A DNA stretch of 6,055 bases. It comes from Coriobacteriales bacterium (GTDB lineage Bacteria > Actinomycetota > Coriobacteriia > Coriobacteriales > UBA8131). Under the pieces are notes generated by a model that ran no database searches, had not been told where the DNA came from, and was given only the letters and a program-made list of their open reading frames with translations. Below are positions 1-4,422 of the stretch, one piece after another (the stretch's first letter is position 1; the number at the start of each line of letters is the position of its first letter). A program made the position numbers and the translations under genes. The stretch covers positions 1 through 6,055 of the forward strand of contig JAIRZP010000178.1 in NCBI GenBank assembly GCA_031267175.1, read 5' to 3'.

Positions 1-315
1 GCCCTCTCCTTCTTGTGTATCGGGTGTCTTTCGGTCACCTGTGCTATCGGTCTCGGCCTCTTGAGGCTCCGTGCTCAGTGCAGGTTCAGTCTCGTCGGTT
101 ACCCCAGGCTCAGGCTCCCCTTGGAGAGTGTCTTCCTGGACAAGAGCTGGCTTGCTTTCAACAGACTCATCAGCCAGAGCGCTCTGGGTGGGTGCAGCTA
201 CCACGGCATTCTCGTCAAAGCTTGGTTGCTCACTCTCCCCGGCAAACCCTGGTGCGGCAGGTACCACGGCCACGAGGGCCAGTGCCAACAGGACTGACAG
301 CAATCTTCTTCTCAT
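1..315 (-). CDS. Exported acidic protein of unknown function, N-terminal 105 residues
   Basis: I do not recognise this gene. Read on the minus strand from ATG at 315, the frame is open for 105 codons to the window edge, so the 3' part is missing. The N-terminus is a typical Sec signal peptide: MRRRLL, then a hydrophobic stretch (about residues 5-18) and PAAPGFA, with likely signal peptidase I cleavage after Ala25. There is no lipobox cysteine, so it is not a lipoprotein. After the signal the chain is low-complexity and strongly acidic, rich in Glu, Asp, Pro, Thr and Ser (repeated EPE/TDETEP-like runs). This suggests a disordered linker in front of a surface or cell-wall domain beyond the edge. 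The start is supported by a GGAAGGAAAG ribosome-binding site 5-7 bases upstream. The gene is divergent from the toxin-antitoxin pair. The call of a secreted protein is firm; any further function is not visible. Confidence 0.8.
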   Translation of the reverse strand, partial: MRRRLLSVLLALALVAVVPAAPGFAGESEQPSFDENAVVAAPTQSALADESVESKPALVQEDTLQGEPEPGVTDETEPALSTEPQEAETDSTGDRKTPDTQEGEG

Positions 316-410
316 CGGTCTTTCCTTCCCACTTGGTATTGCCCTTATCTCTACTGGAGCGCGATACCCAAAAATACGGAGCCTTCAGGAATACGTGCAG
401 GAGACCATAC

Positions 411-450
411 TACCTCATTACGTGGAACATTACGAGCGGAAGATGAGGTA
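411..450. repeat. 8-bp inverted repeat upstream of the toxin-antitoxin pair, possible operator
   Basis: TACCTCAT at 411-418 is matched by its exact reverse complement ATGAGGTA at 443-450, with 24 bases between. The right arm covers the position where a -35 box would lie for the -10 element at 467-472, so a protein bound here could control that promoter. The left arm is followed by a short direct repeat, CATTACG at 416-422 and 428-434. An 8-bp match in so short a region can arise by chance, so the operator role is inference. Confidence 0.3.
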
Positions 451-463
451 TCATTGACAGGCA

Positions 464-472
464 TGTTATGAT
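464..472 (+). promoter_or_regulatory. Extended -10 promoter for the DUF1902/hicA pair
   Basis: The bases TGTTATGAT fit the extended -10 form TGnTATAAT with one mismatch. The expected -35 position (about 444-449, TGAGGT) is poor, which is usual for extended -10 promoters. Transcription would start near 479, giving a leader of about 27 bases before the ATG at 506. That leader contains the CAGGAG ribosome-binding site at 493-498. The call rests only on pattern and position. Confidence 0.45.
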
Positions 473-505
473 TAACACTTTCGGTCGAGAGCCAGGAGAT
501 ATGAA

Positions 506-727
506 ATGGGTGAATACCGAGTTGATTTCCTTTGGGATGAAGAAGCTGCTGTATGGATTGCCACCAGCGACGAGATCCCTGGCCTTGTGCTTGAATCCGG
601 TTCGCTGGATGCGCTCATGGAACGTGTGCGTTACGCTGCTTCAGAGTTGCTTGCGCTGAACTGTCCGCCAGAGGGCGACTATGTCTTGCGTTTCCGCTCC
701 GAGCGTAGCGAACTGATAGCCTGCTGA
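506..727 (+). CDS. DUF1902 domain protein, putative HicB-like antitoxin
   Basis: A 73-residue protein that is essentially one DUF1902 domain. It shows the family's typical run of an acidic segment (WDEEAAVWIATSDEIPGL, residues 10-27), then an LDALMERVRYAASELLALN-like helix (about 34-52). This is the HicB-type partial RNase H-like fold. The next gene is a HicA-type toxin whose ATG shares a base with this stop (TGATG), so the two are translationally coupled. The expected role is to bind and neutralise HicA. No helix-turn-helix or ribbon-helix-helix domain is present, unlike full-length HicB, so self-repression would need another factor or a different mode. The start is chosen at 506 because CAGGAG lies at 493-498 and because the ATG at 501 is in another frame. 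The family assignment is confident; antitoxin activity is inferred from the family and the neighbour. Confidence 0.85.
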   Translation: MGEYRVDFLWDEEAAVWIATSDEIPGLVLESGSLDALMERVRYAASELLALNCPPEGDYVLRFRSERSELIAC

Positions 728-921
728 TGGCCGAGTACGAAAAGAAGATCCGCAAGATACTCAACGAGCACGGCTGCTCCTTTGTGCGTCATGGCAAGGG
801 CGACCATGATATTTGGCACAGCCCAATAACCCGCATCAACGTGGCCGTCGATAGGAAGATCAAGTCGCGGCACACCGCTAACGCCATAATGAAACAAAGT
901 GGGATCAATCACCATTTCTGA
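727..921 (+). CDS. hicA: HicA-family mRNA interferase toxin (DUF1902-associated type)
   Basis: A 64-residue protein matching the small double-stranded-RNA-binding-like HicA fold. The N-terminal helix (KKIRKILNEHGCSF, residues 6-19) leads into the signature RHGKGDHDIW (21-30). His27 lies in the place of the HicA catalytic histidine, which is needed for mRNA cleavage. A second conserved block, IKSRHTANAIMKQSGI (45-60), is typical of the subgroup paired with DUF1902 proteins. The gene overlaps the upstream antitoxin by one base, has no separate promoter, and is presumably made only with its partner. It appears intact and full length for the family. Expected action is ribosome-independent cleavage of mRNA in the cytoplasm; this is family knowledge and not something the sequence proves. 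The gene converges on a minus-strand pseudogene 33 bases downstream, and no clear terminator lies between them. Confidence 0.88.
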   Translation: MAEYEKKIRKILNEHGCSFVRHGKGDHDIWHSPITRINVAVDRKIKSRHTANAIMKQSGINHHF

Positions 922-954
922 TGCTTTAAGCAGTACTCTTTTTCCTCTGCATTT

Positions 955-1205
955 TTACGACTGTCTTGGAGCCCCGTGACAATTCTTGAATTTCTTGCCG
1001 CTCCCGCACCAGCATGGATCATTTCTCCCGACACCCTGTGCGTTCAGTTTATCGATTTCTACGACATAGTCAGTTTCTGCATTTGTGGAGGTTTATCTGG
1101 GTCATAATTATCAGACACAGAAGTTTCGCTGGTGAGGATCTGTCTTATGAGTCCGTTCGATTTGGTTGTAAAGGCTTGAATGAGTTGCTGCTCAGTTGCC
1201 AGCAT
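955..1205 (-). pseudogene. Remnant of a retropepsin-like aspartic protease gene with C-terminal SEC-C motif
   Basis: Two fragments in different minus-strand frames abut. The first runs from ATG at 1205 to TAG at 1059 (48 residues). It contains AFTTKSNGLIRQI and VSDNYDPDKPP, which resemble the N-terminus of the aspartic proteases usually encoded just after DUF5678 genes. The second frame is open from about 1092 to TAA at 955. It carries VVEIDKLN followed by GRNDPCWCGSGKKFKNCHG, a complete SEC-C zinc motif (CxCx8CH) like the end of SecA. The central catalytic region with the DTGA motif is absent. The frames switch near 1078-1085, so an internal deletion is the simplest reading. The ATG overlaps the end of the upstream DUF5678 gene by 14 bases, the arrangement expected of an operon. 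The SEC-C reading is firm. Assignment to a protease is from remembered family patterns. Alternatives are a separate SEC-C fragment, for example from secA, next to a truncated gene. Confidence 0.65.
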
Positions 1206-1446
1206 CAATGATTCCGAGTGTTGAGATATGAACCGTGTATGCTTCTGAGCCCGGTATGCATTTCTGGATCATGAATGTTCCAGGCTTGAAGTGTTTTTTT
1301 GCGTCTTGGTACGCTTGTAGATTGTTGTCAAAGATCCCTACGACTTCTTGGTTATGCAACACCAGTATTTTCCCATTATACTTCTTGACCAAGTTATCCT
1401 GGTTTTTCTTGAAATATTCCAGTTCTTTTTCAAGCAGTAGACTCAT
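1192..1446 (-). CDS. DUF5678-type small protein
   Basis: An 84-residue cytoplasmic protein that fits the DUF5678 pattern. A charged N-terminal helix (LLEKELEYFKKNQDNLVKKY, residues 4-23) precedes the family core GKILVLHNQEVVGIFDNN (25-42). An AYQDAKKHF helix (45-53), PGTFMIQKC (55-63) and a closing YTVHIST (70-76) follow. Its biochemical role is unknown. Such genes typically precede a retropepsin-like protease gene, and here the following gene is a broken remnant overlapping this stop codon. The ATG at 1446 is chosen because AAAGGA lies six bases upstream. An in-frame ATG at 1512 would add 22 poorly fitting residues and has no good ribosome-binding site, although it touches the stop of the preceding small gene. 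The gene is markedly AT-rich (about 38% GC sampled at 1261-1440) compared with the housekeeping genes to the right, which suggests a different origin. Confidence 0.75.
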   Translation of the reverse strand: MSLLLEKELEYFKKNQDNLVKKYNGKILVLHNQEVVGIFDNNLQAYQDAKKHFKPGTFMIQKCIPGSEAYTVHISTLGIIDAGN

Positions 1447-1474
1447 TATGTATCCTTTCTGCTCATATCTGTTA

Positions 1475-1501
1475 AGTATACATCTTTTTTGGGTGGAGCA
1501 A
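1475..1501 (-). promoter_or_regulatory. Possible promoter for the DUF5678 gene
   Basis: On the minus strand TATACT (1480-1475) makes a good -10 box. TTGCTC (1501-1496) is a weak -35 candidate with a short 15-base spacer. Transcription would start near 1468, about 22 bases before the DUF5678 start at 1446, leaving room for its ribosome-binding site. This supports the internal start codon for that gene. It is a weak call because the -35 match is poor. Confidence 0.3.
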
Positions 1502-1511
1502 ACGGGTGCCA

Positions 1512-1691
1512 TTACGAGTGAAAGATAAGGTACCAGAGCACAAAGGCCCAGCTGAGAAAGCCGTGGATGATGGTCCAGATGACATTATGCCAGGTTGTCC
1601 AGGAAATAACCACGGCGATTATCGTACCGAGGCCAAAAGACCCGATACCCAGACAGCCGCAGCCTCTCCGTGTACCATTTGATGTGTCCAT
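1512..1691 (-). CDS. Small membrane protein, 59 residues
   Basis: A short minus-strand frame that a length cutoff of 60 residues would miss. It starts at ATG 1691 with GAGGTGA ending three bases upstream and ends at TAA 1514-1512. A short polar head (MDTSNGTRRGCGC, residues 1-13) is followed by two hydrophobic helices. These are about 14-31 (LGIGSFGLGTIIAVVISW) and 40-57 (TIIHGFLSWAFVLWYLIF), joined by a TTWHNVIW loop. The Gly-rich first helix and the WxxIHGFLSW segment recall tiny conserved membrane proteins of Firmicutes and Actinobacteria, but I cannot name the family. No catalytic motif is visible. It lies between fic (56-base gap) and the DUF5678 gene (65-base gap) on the same strand and could share their transcript. 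The strong ribosome-binding site and clean two-helix layout make it a likely real gene of unknown function. Confidence 0.7.
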   Translation of the reverse strand: MDTSNGTRRGCGCLGIGSFGLGTIIAVVISWTTWHNVIWTIIHGFLSWAFVLWYLIFHS

Positions 1692-1747
1692 TTTTCACCT
1701 CACCCGTTATTGTCAGCGTGTCTTGCGTGTCTCATCACATACCTCAC

Positions 1748-2623
1748 CTAAAAGTTGCGTGCCTGTATGGGCTGCTTCGGAGTGCCTTCTCCTGCCGCAT
1801 CGGCTTCAAGTCTGCTCAGCGTCTCCCTGCTCTCCCTGATGATACCAATCCTCGTCTGTATCTGAGCTTCCAGCGTACGGTTGACCAGAGACACAAACGG
1901 TGCGGTATTGGCATGCGCCTGCCATTGTTCGAGTGCGGCCAGGTAAGACTGCTCTTTGTCACTCTTCAAGACGATGGGTGGATACGAATGCAACTCCAGC
2001 ATATAGTTGAGCAGCAAGCGTCCCGTCCTGCCATTGCCATCTCTGAACGGATGGATATTCTCAAAGAGAACATGGAGGGCAGTAGCCTTCCAGATAGGGT
2101 GCAGCGCGGATTCGTTGTAGGCATAGACGAGGTCTGCCATCAACGCACGCGCCTTGATTGCATCGGGAGGTACGGTCTTGCTGCCTCTAATAAACACCGG
2201 CACCGTTCTGTACACACCACGGAGCCTGACGTGTAGATCTTCGGTTGTACGTTCATGTAGATCCTTGATGAAATCCTCGCTTATCGGCGTCTTCTTCGTC
2301 AACTCCCTTGACATAAACTCAAGGCCGTTTGCCAAACCACGGGCTGCCAACTGCTCTTGCGTAGATTTATTGCTAAAGAAGTGGCCGTTCAGGACATCTT
2401 CCGTCTCACCGCTGGTGAGGGTCGAGCCTTCGATAGAATTGGAGTGGCAGATAATCTCCAGACCAAGGTGTTGATCGTAGCTGTGCAGTGCCTCCTGTAT
2501 CTCGGCGTTGGACTCAGGGAGCAGTTCCTTCAACACATCATTTGCGTCGTCTATCTGTGCATAGCAGGGCACCAGGCTGGCGTCATGAAAATTTTGATAG
2601 ATATGTTCTTTCAGGGTGTCCAT
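1748..2623 (-). CDS. fic: Fic-domain protein, class II (N-terminal inhibitory motif)
   Basis: A 291-residue Fic family protein, expected to transfer AMP from ATP (or a related moiety) to hydroxyl side chains of target proteins. The active-site loop HPFRDGNGRTGR (residues 191-202) matches HPFx(D/E)GNGRxxR, with catalytic His191, metal-binding Asp195 and the phosphate-contacting glycines and arginines. Before it lies SNSIEG (61-66), the (S/T)xxxE(G/N) inhibitory motif placed N-terminal to the Fic core. Glu65 would therefore block ATP binding in cis, the class II arrangement. VYRTVPVFIRGSKTVPP (137-153) is the probable target-docking flap. A short C-terminal region (about 250-291) is charged, with no clear DNA-binding fold. 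The second ATG, at 2623, is chosen over the one at 2641 because AAAGGAG (2637-2631) is ideally spaced from it. All key residues are intact. The target is not known. Confidence 0.92.
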   Translation of the reverse strand: MDTLKEHIYQNFHDASLVPCYAQIDDANDVLKELLPESNAEIQEALHSYDQHLGLEIICHSNSIEGSTLTSGETEDVLNGHFFSNKSTQEQLAARGLANGLEFMSRELTKKTPISEDFIKDLHERTTEDLHVRLRGVYRTVPVFIRGSKTVPPDAIKARALMADLVYAYNESALHPIWKATALHVLFENIHPFRDGNGRTGRLLLNYMLELHSYPPIVLKSDKEQSYLAALEQWQAHANTAPFVSLVNRTLEAQIQTRIGIIRESRETLSRLEADAAGEGTPKQPIQARNF

Positions 2624-2647
2624 GCACGTTCTCCTTTCCATGCGTTG

Positions 2648-2653
2648 ATTATA
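2648..2653 (-). promoter_or_regulatory. -10 box of the fic promoter
   Basis: A perfect TATAAT lies at 2653-2648 on the minus strand. The -35 position 17 bases upstream (2676-2671, CAGACC) is weak, which may mean low basal activity or a need for an activator. Predicted transcription start is near 2641, almost on the upstream ATG. That would leave only the ATG at 2623 usable with its ribosome-binding site, and would make fic independent of the rluD-lspA-ileS block. Confidence 0.5.
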
Positions 2654-2705
2654 CCGTGAATGGTTCCTCTGGTCTGTATCCCCTACCGTTTTGTATACGT
2701 GTCTT

Positions 2706-3665
2706 CTACGGTATCCGTCTGTCTGCTATCAAATCGAGAGCTTGCGACAGATCGGACGGCAAGCCGTCCTCAAACTCCATGGCCTCTCCCGTGATGGGAT
2801 GCACAAAGCTCAGGCGCCACGAGTGGAGAAACTGACGCGTAAGGCCGAGTTGTGCGGCGGGGCCGAGTCGGCCGTATACGGGGTCGCCCACGCACGGGTG
2901 TCCGATATAGTCCATATGCACGCGAATCTGATGCGTGCGACCGGTGTAGAGCTTGCATTCCAGGTAGGTATAGCCGTCGTCGTGCTGGCCGGCCTCAAAG
3001 CGGTCAAGCACCTCAAAGGTGGTAATGGCCTCACGCGATCCGGGGCCGTCTCCCACAGTCATGCGCTTGCGCTCCACGCTGCCGCGCGTTATGGGAGCGT
3101 CCACCAAGCCGGTGTCGGGCGCGATATAGCCGTGCACCAGCGTGAGATAGCGCCGGTCCACGTTGCGCGTGCGAATGCCCTCCTGCAGAGCAAGACCGGC
3201 CTGTTCGTCCTTGGCCACCAGCATGAGCCCCGAGGTATCCTTGTCGAGCCGGTGCACGATGCCCGGACGGTCCTCCCCCTGCAAAAGCGCCAGGTTCTCG
3301 TAGCCACAATGATTGAGCAGGGCGTGCACGAGCGTGCCCTCCGCGTGTCCCTGTGCCGGGTGCACGACCATGCCGGCCTCCTTGGAGAGCACGATGAGAT
3401 AGTCATCTTCGTAGCGGATATCCAACTCGATGTATTCGCCCGTGAGCGGCTGCTCAGCCGGGGGGTGCAGGGTGTACACAATGGTGTCGCCGGCCAACAC
3501 GATGCGCTTCTTTGCCGTATGCCTGCTGCCGTTGAGGAGTACCTGCCCGCTTTCGAGCAGCCGCACGGCCTCGCCTCTGCTGCACACCTCCGGAAACGAG
3601 GCGAGCAGCGCGTCGATACGGTTGCCCTGCTCATCATGCGTGACTCTGTGTTCGTACCTTGACAT
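2706..3665 (-). CDS. rluD: RluA/RluD-family rRNA pseudouridine synthase
   Basis: A 319-residue protein that converts specific uridines in RNA, probably in 23S rRNA, to pseudouridine. An N-terminal S4-like RNA-binding domain (about residues 12-65, RIDALLASFPEVCSRGEAVRLLESG and VLLNG) precedes the catalytic domain. The catalytic motif is GIVHRLDKDTSGLMLVAK (135-152) with Asp141 as nucleophile. TGRTHQIRVHM (241-251) is the second conserved RluA block, and the C-terminal FLHSWRLSFVHP (279-290) is also family-typical. The frame could be read back to 3869, but that would overlap lspA by about 200 bases. The ATG at 3665 begins one base after the lspA stop and gives a normal family N-terminus, so expression is probably coupled to lspA. 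Its ribosome-binding site is weak. The RluD label is by size and S4 domain; the exact target site (helix 69 or another) is not decided by the sequence. Confidence 0.93.
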   Translation of the reverse strand: MSRYEHRVTHDEQGNRIDALLASFPEVCSRGEAVRLLESGQVLLNGSRHTAKKRIVLAGDTIVYTLHPPAEQPLTGEYIELDIRYEDDYLIVLSKEAGMVVHPAQGHAEGTLVHALLNHCGYENLALLQGEDRPGIVHRLDKDTSGLMLVAKDEQAGLALQEGIRTRNVDRRYLTLVHGYIAPDTGLVDAPITRGSVERKRMTVGDGPGSREAITTFEVLDRFEAGQHDDGYTYLECKLYTGRTHQIRVHMDYIGHPCVGDPVYGRLGPAAQLGLTRQFLHSWRLSFVHPITGEAMEFEDGLPSDLSQALDLIADRRIP

Positions 3666-3666
3666 A

Positions 3667-4284
3667 CTACGGTTCAAGGCTGGCTTGTAGGTCTGGGCCC
3701 TTTTGTTGTTCGTCCTCGTGCAGCGCTGAGGCCTCTGGATTGTTGGCCTCCAAATGAGCCCTGCCCGCTGTCTCAGCACCGTGCTGGTCAATACCACTGT
3801 GTTCATCTGGCTGCTTTTTGGGCCTGAACCAGTAGATGGCTGCAGCAACAACCAGGACGGCCTCACCAATGGTCAGGCAGCAGTCCGCGACATTGAACAC
3901 GGGAAACTCTATGAACAGCGTGTGGATGAAGTCGGGCACGGCACCGCTCACCGCACGGTCGTAGGCATTGCCCAGCGCACCGGCAGCGATGAGCGAGAGC
4001 GCAACGACCACCGGCGGGAGCAGCTGCTGCGCCTTGATGAGGTAGACCACGATGGCAACAACGGCAATAAGCGCAACGCCTACAAAGAGGACTCCCCCAC
4101 CCTCAAAGAGCCCAAAGGCGCCCCCGGTGTTATACACCAGCACAAAGTCCAGGAACGCGGGGAGAAAAGCCACGGGGCCGCTGTTGCTGAGCACCTCGAT
4201 GGCAATGATCTTGGTGGCGCGGTCGAGGACAAGCAGCGCTGCTGCCAGTACAATAAAGAGTATGAGGGCATTTTTGCGCTTCAT
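3667..4284 (-). CDS. lspA: Lipoprotein signal peptidase (signal peptidase II)
   Basis: A 205-residue inner-membrane aspartic protease that removes the signal peptide from diacylated prolipoproteins. Four membrane helices are visible (about residues 5-22, 65-84, 91-106 and 138-153). Conserved family residues include DRATK (21-25), YNTGGAFG (51-58), GALGNAYDR (102-110), the first catalytic aspartate in VPDFIH (Asp118) and the second in FNVAD (Asp134). Beyond the last helix comes a hydrophilic, partly acidic tail of about 50 residues (155-205), which most LspA proteins of about 160 residues lack. Start: ATG at 4284 has GGGAG nine bases upstream. The in-frame ATG at 4293 directly abuts that motif and would add only three residues, so it is less likely. 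The gene lies 138 bases downstream of ileS and one base before the pseudouridine synthase, a common neighbourhood for lspA. Confidence 0.95.
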   Translation of the reverse strand: MKRKNALILFIVLAAALLVLDRATKIIAIEVLSNSGPVAFLPAFLDFVLVYNTGGAFGLFEGGGVLFVGVALIAVVAIVVYLIKAQQLLPPVVVALSLIAAGALGNAYDRAVSGAVPDFIHTLFIEFPVFNVADCCLTIGEAVLVVAAAIYWFRPKKQPDEHSGIDQHGAETAGRAHLEANNPEASALHEDEQQKGPDLQASLEP

Positions 4285-4398
4285 AAGGGCCATCTCCCTG
4301 AAGGCGGCTTGCCTGCATGCGACTTACCGGACGGCAACGCAGCTGAGAGCGGCTTTTCTGAGGGGAGGTTTACTTTGAGAGCGCACCCTACACCCGAT

Positions 4399-4407
4399 AC
4401 TATACCA
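4399..4407 (-). promoter_or_regulatory. Possible extended -10 promoter for lspA and the pseudouridine synthase
   Basis: On the minus strand TGGTATAGT fits the TGnTATAAT extended -10 form with one mismatch. It lies 16 bases after the ileS stop and about 115 bases before lspA. The -35 position is not recognisable. It would give a leader of about 108 bases, in which I see neither a terminator nor a riboswitch. If inactive, lspA is simply read through from ileS. Confidence 0.35.
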
Positions 4408-4422
4408 GACATCCTTGGTTGC

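Noticed and set aside
15..457. Overlapping plus-strand frames at the left edge
   Set aside because: They are antisense to the signal-peptide gene, have no ribosome-binding sites, and encode no recognisable protein.
454..459. Perfect TTGACA as -35 box for the toxin-antitoxin pair
   Set aside because: The TATGAT at 467-472 is only 7 bases away, and 16-18 bases downstream no -10-like sequence is found. The extended -10 reading fits better.
922..954. Possible terminator between hicA and the convergent pseudogene (TGCTTTAAGCA, then a T run at 939-943)
   Set aside because: The palindrome has five-base arms around a single base and cannot form a usable hairpin loop.
955..1092. True secA 3' end
   Set aside because: The SEC-C motif alone matches SecA, but no SecA helicase or scaffold sequence is adjacent. 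The position just after a DUF5678 gene favours a protease tail, though this is not excluded.
1447..1512. Longer start for the DUF5678 gene at 1512 (TAATG overlap with the preceding stop)
   Set aside because: The extra 22 residues do not look like the family and span a likely -10 box. AAAGGA is correctly placed for the ATG at 1446.
2691..3662. 323-residue plus-strand open frame
   Set aside because: It lies opposite the pseudouridine synthase, which has full catalytic motifs. It is a shadow frame from GC-biased codons, with no recognisable domain.
3666..3869. Longer start for the pseudouridine synthase at 3869
   Set aside because: It would add 68 residues out of frame inside lspA with no family similarity. 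The ATG one base after the lspA stop fits the family N-terminus.
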